DNA from: Planosporangium sp963837285
GTDB lineage: Bacteria; Actinomycetota; Actinomycetes; Mycobacteriales; Micromonosporaceae
Assembly (NCBI GenBank): GCA_963837285.1
Contig: CAWIMS010000003.1
Span: 496,001 to 560,000, forward strand
Length of the DNA: 64,000 bases
Reading direction: 5' to 3'
Shown piece by piece: positions 1 through 10,109 of the stretch. Numbering within the stretch: position 1 is the stretch's first letter; every line of letters starts with the position of its first letter. Under the pieces are notes generated by a model. The model ran no database searches. It was given only the letters and a program-made list of their open reading frames with translations, and was not told where the DNA came from. A program made the translations under genes and the position numbers.

Positions 1-2
1 AG

Positions 3-128
3 ACCGCGCTCAGCGACATGGGCTGCGACATCACCCAGGGCTACCACCTCTCCCGGCCATTGCCGGCCGCTCAGGTCGCCGCGTGGATCGCCGCCCGTCC
101 GGTACACGTTCCCGCGTCGATTGGCTGA
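3..128 (+). CDS. C-terminal end of an EAL-domain protein (partial)
   Basis: The reading frame is open from the left edge and stops at 126-128, giving 41 residues. It contains GCDITQGYHLSRPLPA followed by a short tail. That stretch is the characteristic end of EAL phosphodiesterase domains (family knowledge), where a G-x-x-x-x-Q-G-Y/F-x-x-x-x-P motif closes the barrel. The protein would hydrolyse or bind cyclic-di-GMP. Everything upstream, including the catalytic EAL motif, lies outside the window, so activity and accompanying domains cannot be judged. The 174 bases that follow show no convincing gene. Confidence 0.7.
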   Translation, partial: TALSDMGCDITQGYHLSRPLPAAQVAAWIAARPVHVPASIG

Positions 129-302
129 ACCGGAAGATCCCCAGAGCCGGAGCGGGCGATCCAGGCGGTGACGTCGGCTTCGAGGTCTTTGACGCTGCGG
201 TGGCTGCTGCGGCGCAGCTTGCGGCGGGTCAGCGGCCACATCGGCACGGCCGTCGTCCCCGAACTGATCCAGGCCGGACACGTTACCTCTGCGCGGATCA
301 CG

Positions 303-1031
303 TCAGCCGATGCGTACCACCGTGGTGCCGCCGGCGAGGTCGTCGTGCCAGCCATGGTGGGTTGCGGTGTTGCGGTGGATCGTCACCGCGATGGTGATCA
401 CCGCGATGAGGCTGAGCAGGCTGGAGACAGTCCCGAGGAAGGGCACGGCGCCGATGATCGGGATGGCGGTGAAGGCGTTGCGCTTGAGCGCCTGCTCCGT
501 CGTCGGATTGCCGCCGCCGGGACCGCGGGTCTGCAGCTTGAACAGCATCTTGCCGAGGGTCTGGCCACGCCTGGACTCCATCAGCGTGAAGTAGCCCAGA
601 GCGATCGCGGCGCTGATCACGGCGGACACCGCGTTCGCCGCGCGCGAGGTACCTCCCCCGAAGCCCCAACCGCTGAGCAGGCTCGCGTGCGAGCCGAGCA
701 GCAGGCCGGCCGCGACCAGGCCGCCGAGGATGGCGCTGGCCAGGCCGACCAGGACGGAGTCGATCAGGCGAGCCACGAACCGCACCCCCAGATCGGCCGG
801 CTGGCCGACCCCGCCGGCGGACCCGTAGGTCGACCCCGTAGGCGCGCCCGGTTGTTGCCATCCAGTGCTCGGCTGCCCCGCGCCGGGCGGGCCGGCAGCC
901 GGGGGTGGATCAGCCGACTGCTGCCCGCGATCCGCCACGTGCTCGGTCCAGGCGCTGCCTGACCAGTACCGGTGCTCATGGCGTCCGGTCGGATCGGGGT
1001 ACCAGGCGGCCGGCGGAGATCCATATTCCAT
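303..1031 (-). CDS. RDD family membrane protein with N-terminal DUF2510-type segment
   Basis: The product is 242 residues from the ATG at 1031, chosen because MEYGSPPAAWYPDPTGRHE begins the domain directly. A longer in-frame start at 1094 adds only non-conserved residues. The N-terminus has the W-Y-x-D-P ... R-Y-W-x-G-x-x-W-T pattern of DUF2510, followed by a Pro/Gly/Gln-rich linker. The RDD domain then begins with LGVRFVARLIDSVLVG and has about three hydrophobic segments, with G-Q-T-L-G-K before the last ones. RDD proteins are integral membrane proteins of mostly unknown transport or scaffold function. It lies 91 bases downstream of the DUF885 gene on the same strand. Confidence 0.75.
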   Translation of the reverse strand: MEYGSPPAAWYPDPTGRHEHRYWSGSAWTEHVADRGQQSADPPPAAGPPGAGQPSTGWQQPGAPTGSTYGSAGGVGQPADLGVRFVARLIDSVLVGLASAILGGLVAAGLLLGSHASLLSGWGFGGGTSRAANAVSAVISAAIALGYFTLMESRRGQTLGKMLFKLQTRGPGGGNPTTEQALKRNAFTAIPIIGAVPFLGTVSSLLSLIAVITIAVTIHRNTATHHGWHDDLAGGTTVVRIG

Positions 1032-1122
1032 GGCACTCAATATAGGGGGCCAGCTGGTGGGCCGAAGGTCACCCGGCTCGTCCTCTACCAGCACCAGGTG
1101 GTCGCCGGCCGGTGGTGAAGGC

Positions 1123-2783
1123 TCACGACGGCCAGCCGGCGACCTCCTCCAGCATGTCGAGCGGCAACGAGCCGTGGACCAGCATGTTGTGGTGGAAGGC
1201 GCGGATGTCGAACGCGCTGCCCCGCTCGGCGCGCAGCCGGTCCCGGAGCGCGACGATCCGTAGCCGGCCGATCATGTACGCGAGCGCCTGTCCCGGATCG
1301 GCGATGTAGCGGTCGACCTCGTTGGCGATGTTGGTCGCCGACAGGGCGGTGTTGTCGCGCAGGTACCCGATGGCCTGGTCGCGGGACCAGCCGTGCAGGT
1401 GCAGTCCGGTGTCGACGACGAGCCGGCTGGCCCGCCACGCGTCGAACGAGACCATGCCCAGCCGGCTGAGCTCATCGGTGTAGAGGCCCATCTCGTCGCC
1501 CAGCCGCTCGGCGTACAGGCCCCAGCCTTCGCTGTGCGCGGTGACGTAGGCGAAGCGGCGGAACCCGGGCAGGTCGGTGCGGGACTGGGCGACGGCGAAC
1601 TGGAGGTGGTGGCCGGGGACGCTCTCGTGGAAGGCCAGCGCGTCGTACTCGAAGCGCATCCGCAGCCCCGGCCGGGAGGTGTTGACGACGTGCGCGCCCG
1701 GGCGGGACCCGTCGGCGGCCGGTGGCAGGTAGTAGCCCAGCACCGCGTTCTCGGCCTCGGCCGGGTCCATCTCGCGGACCACGCACGGGGCGATGTCGTA
1801 GCGGTGGAACCGGTCCGGCAGGGCCGCCTCGGCCCGGCGCAACGGGCCGGTGGCCGCGTCCATGACCTGCTCGGGTTCGCGCAGGCGCAGTGACGGTTCC
1901 TCGCGCAGCCGGTGCAGCACCTCGGCGACGTCGCCGGTGCCGAGCGCGCGGGCGCCGCGTTCGGCGAACTCGTCGCGCAGCCGGGCGACGAGGTCCAGCC
2001 CGGTGCGGTGGATCTCGTCGGCGTTCAGCCCGGTCGTCGTGTGGGCGTGGACCAGGCCGGCGTAGCCCGCCTCGCCGCCGGGCACGTGGCACACACCGAC
2101 CCGCTCGTCGGGGCGCGCGACCGGCAGGAGTTCGTCAGCGAGGGCGGCTCGATAGCGCATCAGCGCCGGCCGGATCCCCGTGCTGATCAATTCCTCCACC
2201 CGCGCGCGCCACGCCATGCCGTCGACCCCGGCGCCGGGGCTCGGGCGGACCAGCGGATCCCGGTCCAGCGGCGTCGCCAGGTAGCCGTCGAGCTGGGCGA
2301 TCGCCTGCCGGACGCCGACGGCCGTCGGGCACCTGCCGTCCGCCTTCGCGTCCAGGTACCGCCGCCGCCAGCCGTCGACGTAGTCCGGGACGCGGCGCAG
2401 CCGGTCCAGGTACGCCCGCGCGGCCGGTGCGTCGTCGACGGACGCGGCCGGCAGGGTCGACACGACCGTGGCCACCGGGCCGGTTCCGGTCGCGGTGACG
2501 GCGACCTCGTCGAGGCCGGCGCGCAGCGTCTCCTGCTCGTCGCGCAGCAGCCGGGCGAGTATCCCGTGGCTGACCCGGTCGGTCGGGTCGAGCGCCGCCG
2601 GGTCCACGCCGGCCAGCTCGGTGGCGATGCCGGCCAGCCGGGTGCCCAGCCGGGCCGCGGCGGCTCGGCTCGGATCGGGTACCTCCGCGTCGAAGCCCGC
2701 GATCCCGAAGATCGTCGCGGTGAACGGGTCTGCGCCGTAGTGCGCCTGGACGTACTCGTCGCCCAGCCGGTCGAGGATGGTAT

Positions 2784-2787
<4 letters not shown>
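1123..2787 (-). CDS. DUF885 family hydrolase (putative metallopeptidase-like)
   Basis: The product is 554 residues. The start is the GTG at 2787, whose bases overlap the TGA of the upstream ATPase gene (GTGA), and VNTILDRLGDEYV is a good family N-terminus. The much longer open frame upstream reads as a shadow of the transporter gene. Near residues 380-430 there is HESVPGHHLQF, then HSEGWGLYAERLG, the histidine/glutamate-rich signature of DUF885 proteins. These are thought to be zinc-dependent peptidase-like hydrolases (family knowledge; substrate unknown). Position as last gene of a sugar-type ABC operon suggests it processes an imported compound. No signal peptide is visible, so it is probably cytoplasmic. 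The gene is uninterrupted although its operon partners are frameshifted. Confidence 0.8.
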
Positions 2788-3866
<1,079 letters not shown>

Positions 3867-3867
<1 letters not shown>

Positions 3868-4753
3868 CAGCGCTTGATCCCTCCGTGGAAGCGGAAGCCG
3901 TACCGGCTGCTGACGAACAGGTACATCAGCACCACCGGTATCGAGTAGAGCAGGGAGAAGGTGGAGATGCAGCGCGAGGTTCGGCTGGCCGCCCTCGGTG
4001 TAGAAGGTGTACATGAGCACCGCGGCCGGCTGCTTGTCCGGGCTCGCGCAGCAGCAGGAACGGCACCAGGAAGTTGCCCCACACCTGCGCCACCGCCCAC
4101 ACCGCGATCGGTGGCCAGGCCCGGCCGGACCAGCGGCACCACGATGTGCCGCAGGATCTGCAGCGGCGAGGCGCCGAACACCCGCGCCGACTCCTCGTAC
4201 GAGCGCGGGGATCGCGTCCATGAAGTCCTTGAGGATGAAGATCGCGGCCGGCAGCAGCCCGCCGGTGAGGATCAGGATCACGCCGAGCCGGGAGTCGATC
4301 AGGTGGAGCTGGAAGACCAGCAGGAACAGCGGCACCATCGCCGCGGTACCGGTGACGATCGACGGACAGCAGCAGCAGCCCGTAGAGCAGCGCGTCCCGG
4401 CCGGGGATGCGGACCCGGGACAGCGCGTACGCGGCCAGCGCCGCGAACGCCACCACCAGCGACCGCCGTGCCGCCGGCCAGGCAGCACCGAGTTGACCAG
4501 CGAGCGCAGCGCGTACGGGTTGTCCAGCAGCACCCGGAAGTTGTCGCAGGGTGAAGCTCGCGGCAGCGACGCGGTGACGTCGGGGTGCGCGTCGAACGGC
4601 GCGGACAGCCAGCCACAGCAGCGGCAGCGCGAAGAACGCCGATGCACCAGCGCAGACGAACGTGTAGCGGCCGATCTGCCGAGCACGTGCGTACCGCGCA
4701 GGATCGCGCCCGGTCGCCCGGTCGTGGCCGGCCGCCATCTCGGTGCCGCTCAT
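3867..4753 (-). pseudogene. Sugar ABC transporter permease (MalG type), frameshifted
   Basis: The gene starts at the ATG at 4753 (MSGTEMAAGHDRATGR), which overlaps the stop of the preceding permease, and ends at 3867 with FRFHGGIKR. Fragments in different frames give the expected inner-membrane protein: RYTFVCAGASAFFALPLLW as first membrane segment, VVAFAALAAYALSRVRIPGRD, PLFLLVFQLHLIDSRLGV, and FMDAIP followed by the EAA-loop-like FGASPLQILRHIVVPLVRPGL. About five frame changes are needed along the gene. In an intact state it would form the translocation pore together with the second permease. Confidence 0.65.
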
Positions 4754-5690
4754 GCCGCCCTCCGCGGCCCAGCGATCCGCAGGTAGACCAGCGCGATGCA
4801 CCAGGTTGATCAGCAGCATGAGCAGCGAGATCGCCGCGCCGAAGCCGAGCTCGCCGCCGGCGAGCGCGACGTTGTAGATGTAGACCGGCAGGACCTCCGA
4901 CCGCGCCGTCCGGGCCGCCGGCGGTGATCAGGAACGGCGTGAAGTCGTTGAACGTCCACAGGCTGATCAGCAGCAGGTTGGTCAGCACGTGGCCGCGGAT
5001 GCGCGGGCAGCACCACGTCGCGCAGCTGCTGCCAGGTCGACGCGCCGGCCAGCCGGGCGGTCTCCAGGTGCGACGGCGGCACGTTCGCGAGCGCCGCGGC
5101 GTAGAGCATCATCGAGAACGCGGTGCCGCGCCAGGTGTTGAACACGATGATCGACAGCCATCGGGTAGTCGAGCAGCCAGGCCGTGCCCGGGCGTGCCGA
5201 GCAGGGCGTTGAGCGTGCCCGCGTCGCGGTCGAGCAGCGCGATCCACAGGAACGCCACCACCGAGCTGGGCAGGATCCAGGCGAGCAGGACCAGCGCCTC
5301 GACGACGCGGCGGACCGCGGCCGCGCCGGTCGCGCAGCGACCAGGCGATGCGCGAAGCCGAGCACGTCCTGCCCGATGACCGCCGAGCCGAGGACGAACT
5401 GCAGGGTCAGCCACAGCGAGGTGCGGAACCGTCGGTCGCTCAGCGCCGTCGGTGTAGTTGTCCAGCCCGACGAACTGCGGGCTGCGCGGCGGCCAGCCCG
5501 GTCAGCCGGTAGTTGGTCACGCCGAGGTAGAGCGTCCACAGCGCCGGGAAGACCAGGAAGACGCACGATGAGCACCAGCGCCGGGCGCGACGAACGCCGA
5601 CCGCCCGGGCCCGCGCCCAGGCCGGCGGCGTCGGCGGCCGGGCGCGGCGCCCGGTGACCGGGCGCGCCGCCCGTCGGTCGTCTCGGTCAG
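4750..5690 (-). pseudogene. Sugar ABC transporter permease (MalF type), frameshifted
   Basis: It ends in VYLRIAGPRRAA with a TGA at 4750 that overlaps the next ATG. The start is uncertain, near 5690, because no clear ATG or GTG sits at the expected place and the frame is broken nearby. Recognisable parts in several frames are VFLVFPALWTLYLGVTNY (first membrane segment), LVLLAWILPSSVVAFLWIALL, FNTWRGTAFSMMLYAAALANVP, the EAA-loop-like ETARLAGASTWQQLRDVVLP, and LLISLWTFNDFTPFLITAGGP. This pattern is diagnostic of carbohydrate permeases of the MalF/UgpA family. Multiple single-base shifts prevent one continuous reading. Confidence 0.65.
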
Positions 5691-7121
5691 GCGGACGACG
5701 TTGCCTGCACCGCCGACGATGCCTTCCACGCTTCTTCTGGTACGTCGCCGCCGCCGCGTCCGGCCGCTCTTGCCCGACGACCACCGCCAGCGGTCGCCTC
5801 CTGCAGCGCCGCCGACACCTGCGGGTAGACCGCCAGCGGCGGCCGGAACGCGGTGAGCGGCAGCACCTTCTCGACGACGAAGCTCAGCATCGGGTCGCTG
5901 GCCAGCACCTCCTCGTTGACGTCCTGGCGCGGGCGGTGATCCGGGCCGCGCCGGCCAGCTCGCGCCTTGACGGCCTCGGCGGAGTTCATGAACTGTCAGC
6001 AGCTCCCAGGCCTGCGCCGGGTACTTGAGTTGCGGGTTGAGCACCCGCACGCCGCCGCCGGACATGCTGACGAAGTCCTGGCCGCGGATGCCGGCGCCGG
6101 GCTGCTCGGCCGGGATCATCGCGTAGCCGACGGTCTGGTCGCGGTCGGCCATCTTGGCGATGCCCGTTCTTGGGCTCGACCACGCTGCGCCAGAAGTAGT
6201 CGCTCTCGGCCAGGATGCCGATCTTGCCCGCGGCGAACTCTGCGAACGACTTGTCGCGGCCCTTGGCCTCCTGCTGCAGCAGCGGGTCGCCGAGACCGCC
6301 GCCGTAGATCTTGCTGGTAGAAGTCGAGCACGTCCTTGCATCGGCTGGGTGGCGCCCGGCCACTTGCCGTCGGTCGTAGATCTCGCTCGCCGGCGCCGAC
6401 CAGCAGCGGCAGGACGCCCTGCATGGTGGTCGCCTCGCCCATCGCGGTGCCGGCGTTGAGCTGGATCGGCGTGACGCCGGGCAGCGCCTTCAGCGTCTGC
6501 GCCGGCGTCGAGGATGTCCGTCCCAGCTCTTCGGCTGCCAGTCGGCCGGCAGGCCGGCCTGGGCGAACAGCTTCTTGTTGAAGTAGAGCACCCGGCCGTC
6601 GGTGCCGAGCGGGATGCCGTACCGCTTGCCGTCGAAGGAGCACGAGGCCCTGCACCGACTGCGGGATCTGCGACCAGCCGTCCCAGTCGTCGGCCCGGCG
6701 CCGACCACGTCGTCCAGCGGCTTGATGTAGCCGGCCTGGGCGAACTCGCCGACCCAGATGCCGTCGATGGAATAGACGTCGGCGCCGCTACCGGTCTTGA
6801 GGTCCAGTGCGAGCTTGGTCTTGTACTCCTCGTCGTCGACGCCGGACGGCTGGAAGGTCACCTTCGCGGTGCCGCCCTTGGCCTTCTGCGCCTCGACGAA
6901 CTGGGGGATGACCCAGTTCTCGATCCACTCGGCCTGGCGGCGTTCTTGCCGCCGGAGATCGCGTTGGCGGCGATCGTGAGGGTGAACTTCTTGGCTCCGG
7001 AGTTTCTTGCGGTCTGCGTGTTCTCCTTCTTGCCCAGGCAGCCGGTGGTGGTCGCGATGACGACCGCGAGACCGGCGAATGCGACAGCGACGCGGCGGTA
7101 GCCCGCGATGCCTCGTTGCAT
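5687..7121 (-). pseudogene. Sugar ABC transporter substrate-binding lipoprotein, frameshifted
   Basis: The ATG at 7121 opens a lipoprotein signal (MQRGIAGYRRVAVAFAGLAV, then a TTTGC-L lipobox-like cysteine), followed by KKFTLTIAANAISGGKN. The rest continues in other frames: WIENWVIPQFVEAQKAKGGT, SIDGIWVGEFAQAGYIKPLD, FDGKRYGIPLGTDGRVLYFNKKLF, QLNAGTAMGEATTMQGVLP, FAAGKIGILAESDYFWRSVV and, near the end, SDPMLSFVVEKVLPLTAFRPP. These are typical family 1 solute-binding protein segments. It is first in the operon SBP-permease-permease-ATPase-DUF885 and is anchored outside the membrane if functional. Frame changes occur near 6945, 6690, 6640, 6500 and 6365 and at several later points. Confidence 0.7.
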
Positions 7122-7425
7122 CGTCCCTCCTAGCGGAAGCTCCCGTACGCGGGCCGATGCGGCATGGCGCCATGAATCGGCCCACGTGCATATCTTCCCC
7201 GCACCGGGCGGGACGCACGCATCAATCGGGCAACAATGCGCAGGCCGGCAGGTGCGGCCGGAACCGCATCAACGGGCAACGGGCGGGACGGCGGCCGGGC
7301 GATCAGCGCGACGCTCGCGTGCGTCCGGACGGTCGTTCGCAGTCCGCGGCAACCGGCGCATCCTGACAAGCCGTCGGCGCGACGCCGACGAAACCCGTGT
7401 GTTCGACGCCTGGCAGGAGTCCGCA
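7122..7425. promoter_or_regulatory. Divergent intergenic region between ABC operon and GMC oxidoreductase
   Basis: This stretch of about 300 bases separates two divergently transcribed units and must hold promoters for both. It contains a 12-base perfect palindrome (CATGGCGCCATG, 7163-7174) 42 bases upstream of the binding-protein start, a plausible but unproven operator. A run of imperfect direct copies of CATCAA-CGGGCAAC occurs near 7223-7235 and 7266-7279. I see no convincing coding frame here. Confidence 0.35.
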
Positions 7426-9036
7426 GTGAACGAACAGCGCTTCGACGCCCTCGTGGTCGGCTCGGGCTGCGCCGGTGCGTGGGTCGCCAAGGAGCTCACC
7501 GAGGCGGGCTTCGACACCCTCGTCCTGGAGGCCGGGCCATCGCGGGTACCCGGCGACCTGCCCGTCCGGTACCCGGACCGGACGGCGGCCCACCCGGGTA
7601 GGCACCGACCGGCCGGACCACAGCTCGACGGCGCGGCCGCCGGTCCGGGCGCGGGGGACAAGCCGCCGGCCGGACAGCACGTTCAACGCCAGCATCCCGG
7701 CATCGCGCCGCGCGGTCCGCACCTGTTCGTCGACGACGACGAGCACCCGTACCGGACCCCGCCGGACCGGCCGTACGTGTGGATCCGGGGGATGCAGGTC
7801 GGCGGGCGCTCGCTGGTCTGGGGCGGGACCTCGCTGCGCCTGTCGCCGAACGAAATGGACGCGGCGCCGGTCGACGGCTGCGCGCTGGCCTGGCCGCTGC
7901 GCTACGCGGACCTGGCACCGTGGTACGCCGTCGTCGAGGAGTTGATGGGCGTGTCCGGCAGCGTGGAGGGTCTGCCGCAGCTTCCGGACAGCGACTATGC
8001 GCGCGGCCCGTACCCGTTGGCCCCGGCCGAGGAGGAGTTTCGCCAGGCGTACCAGGGACCGCGGACCCGGGCCGTTTCGGTGCGGTTCGTGCCGGCCGAG
8101 GGCGGCGTGGACGGGTGGCCGCGGTTCACGATGCAGGGCACGGCGCTGGCAGCCGCCGCCCGGAGCAGGCATCTGACGCTGCGTCCGGATGCCGTGGTCA
8201 CCGAGGTACAGGTCGACGCGGGCACCGGGCTCGCGACCGGTGTCCGCTACGTCGACCGCATCCGCGGCACGGCACACCAGGCACAGGCCCGGATCGTCGT
8301 CCTGTGCGCCGGCACCATCGAGACCGCCCGCCTGATGCTGAACTCCCGCAGCCCACGGCACCCGGACGGACTGGGCAACTCGACCGGCTGGGTCGGCCGT
8401 GGCCTGATGGACCATCCGGTGATGTCCGCGGGCGGCGAGCTGCTCGCGTACCAGCCGGTCGACGGCTACGAGTACTCGGCCCGCCAGCGCGGCCTGATGA
8501 TCCCGCCCCCGGTGCCGGCCGACCCGTGGTCGCCGGTGCGGCCGTTCGGCCTGTGGGTCGGCCTGCAACGCCTCGTCTTCGACGGGCGCCCGTGGGGCAC
8601 GTTCGCGGCCCAGGGGGAGATGTTGCCCTCCTGGCACAACCGGGTCCGACTGGGCGCCGACCGGGACCGGTGGGGGGTACCGGTTCCGGTCATCGAGGCG
8701 TCGCACGGGCCGCACGAGGACCGCCTCTACCGCGCGATGCGCCAGGAGATCGACCGGGTCGCGGCGCTGGCCGGAGTGAAGCTTCTGAAGATCGACGAGA
8801 AGCTGACGGTACCCGGAGTGAACGTGCACGATCTGGGTACCGCCCGGATGGGAACCGACCCGGACAGTTCCGTCCTGGACGCCGACAACCGGTGTTGGGA
8901 CTGCCCCAACGTGTACGTGCCGGACGGCGCCTGCTTCCCGTCCGGGGGTTGGCAGAACCCGTCGCTGACCATCATGGCGATCTCCGCCCGGGCGGGCCGG
9001 CACGCGGCGACCCTCCTGCGCGCGGGAACGTACTGA
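7426..9036 (+). CDS. GMC family FAD-dependent oxidoreductase
   Basis: The product is 536 residues from the GTG at 7426, preceded by GGAG at 7416-7419. The N-terminus FDALVVGSGCAGAWVAKELT is the FAD-binding GxGxxG fold. RGMQVGGRSLVWGG and FTMQGTALAAAARSR follow, and the C-terminal half has the GMC_oxred_C pattern with NVHDLGTARMG and VPDGACFPSGGWQNPSLTIMA. A conserved H near the flavin is present. The enzymes oxidise alcohols or sugars (family knowledge). Residues roughly 55-95 (about 7590-7710) do not look like the family, and the neighbouring frame reads more plausibly, so a compensated pair of indels is possible. Its position beside a sugar transporter suggests carbohydrate oxidation. Confidence 0.8.
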   Translation: MNEQRFDALVVGSGCAGAWVAKELTEAGFDTLVLEAGPSRVPGDLPVRYPDRTAAHPGRHRPAGPQLDGAAAGPGAGDKPPAGQHVQRQHPGIAPRGPHLFVDDDEHPYRTPPDRPYVWIRGMQVGGRSLVWGGTSLRLSPNEMDAAPVDGCALAWPLRYADLAPWYAVVEELMGVSGSVEGLPQLPDSDYARGPYPLAPAEEEFRQAYQGPRTRAVSVRFVPAEGGVDGWPRFTMQGTALAAAARSRHLTLRPDAVVTEVQVDAGTGLATGVRYVDRIRGTAHQAQARIVVLCAGTIETARLMLNSRSPRHPDGLGNSTGWVGRGLMDHPVMSAGGELLAYQPVDGYEYSARQRGLMIPPPVPADPWSPVRPFGLWVGLQRLVFDGRPWGTFAAQGEMLPSWHNRVRLGADRDRWGVPVPVIEASHGPHEDRLYRAMRQEIDRVAALAGVKLLKIDEKLTVPGVNVHDLGTARMGTDPDSSVLDADNRCWDCPNVYVPDGACFPSGGWQNPSLTIMAISARAGRHAATLLRAGTY

Positions 9037-9070
9037 CCGGGACGGTCTACATCCCGGCCTACGTCTCGGC

Positions 9071-9601
9071 CTACGTCTCGGCCTCGATCAGGAGCCGCAA
9101 GCGGGCGCGGCCACGGCTGAACGCGCCCTCGGCAGCCTTCTTGGAGATGCGGAACCTGTTCGCCGCCTCCACGACGCTCATCCCGTTGGCACGGGCGAGC
9201 ATCACCTGTCGCTCCCGGAACGGCAGGCGTTCCACCTGGGCGATCAGCCACCCGCCCAGGTGCCGGTCGCAGACCTGGTCCTCGGGGCCGGGGATGAACG
9301 CGGAACCGGCCGCCCGCGCGGCGACCCGGTCCTGTCGGCGCCGTCGCCGGTAATGGTCGAAGCACAGCCGGATCGCCGTCGTGGTCAGGAACGCGCCGAC
9401 CCGGCTCTCGTCGAGGTCGGCGAAGCAGACGGTGCGTACCAGGGCCTCCTGCACGCAGTCCTCGACGTCGAGGGGTTCCGCCAGCCGCGCCCGTACGATG
9501 CGATCGATCTGCTCGCGATGTGCCAGGACGAGAGCCCATCGCCGGGCGGCCGACGCCTCTTCCCGGTCCCGGTGCGGGTGCCAGTTCCCATTGGAATCCA
9601 C
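9071..9601 (-). CDS. ECF-type RNA polymerase sigma factor
   Basis: The product is 176 residues from the GTG at 9601. Region 2 is seen as LDVEDCVQEALVRTV through TAIRLCFDHYRRRRRQ. Region 4 reads VERLPFRERQVMLARANGMS, VVEAANRFRISKKAAEGAFS. There is no fused anti-sigma domain. It lies 58 bases downstream of a receiver-only response regulator and in the same direction, so the two are probably co-transcribed with the MMPL-kinase gene. No ribosome binding site is obvious before the GTG. The last codons coincide with a short tandem repeat of a 12-base unit, about two and a half copies, at 9054-9086. It is a candidate for reading the GAACC-N16/17-GTTAC promoters found elsewhere in the window (inference). 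Confidence 0.8.
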   Translation of the reverse strand: MDSNGNWHPHRDREEASAARRWALVLAHREQIDRIVRARLAEPLDVEDCVQEALVRTVCFADLDESRVGAFLTTTAIRLCFDHYRRRRRQDRVAARAAGSAFIPGPEDQVCDRHLGGWLIAQVERLPFRERQVMLARANGMSVVEAANRFRISKKAAEGAFSRGRARLRLLIEAET

Positions 9602-9659
9602 TTACGTTGATACACAGGTCGCGGTGGTCGGGTTCAACGGGTGGGGCCGGACCGCCAGG

Positions 9660-10100
9660 TCAGCCGCTGGCGGCCCGCAGGAAGCCCTGGATGATCAGCT
9701 TGGTCGCCGCGGGGGAGAGTACGGGGTCGCCGGCGGCGACGGTACGGATCGCGGCGAGCAGCTCGGCGGGTCCGGCGGTCTTCCGCAGGAACCCGTGGGT
9801 GCCGGCCCGCAGCGCCGCGACGACGAGGTTGTCGTCGTCGAACACGGTCAGCAGGAGGGTACGGGTCCGGGGAAGGACCGGATCCATCGCGAGATGACGG
9901 GACACCGCGATCCCGTCCATGTCCGGCAGGTGGACGTCGAGAACGATCACGTCCGCCCGTTCACGGCGCGCGAGCAGCACCGCCTCGTGGCCGGTCGCCG
10001 CTTCGCCGACCATCGCCATGTCCCCGGCGGACGCCACGAGCATGCCGAACGCGTGACGGACGAGTGCCTGGTCGTCGGCGACCACGACGCGAATTCCCAT
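9660..10100 (-). CDS. Receiver-only response regulator (NarL-type, no HTH)
   Basis: The product is 146 residues and consists of one REC domain. Acidic residues stand in VVVADDQALVR, the phospho-acceptor Asp in DVIVLDVHLPDMDG, Thr in LLLTVFD, and Lys in GFLRKTAG. It stops at LIIQGFLRAASG, where NarL/LuxR regulators normally continue into a linker and a helix-turn-helix of about 65 residues. The 58 bases up to the next gene cannot encode that output domain. It begins 9 bases after the stop of the MMPL-kinase gene and is followed by an ECF sigma factor. It may work through protein contact, or it may be a truncated remnant. All catalytic receiver residues remain, which argues for continued phosphorylation. 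Confidence 0.8.
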   Translation of the reverse strand: MGIRVVVADDQALVRHAFGMLVASAGDMAMVGEAATGHEAVLLARRERADVIVLDVHLPDMDGIAVSRHLAMDPVLPRTRTLLLTVFDDDNLVVAALRAGTHGFLRKTAGPAELLAAIRTVAAGDPVLSPAATKLIIQGFLRAASG

Positions 10101-10109
10101 CGTCGCGGT

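Noticed and set aside
9599..9640. Fourth copy of the ECF-like promoter before the sigma gene (autoregulation)
   Set aside because: GAACC is present, but the sequence 16 bases further is TGTAT, not GTTAC; too weak to list as a promoter.
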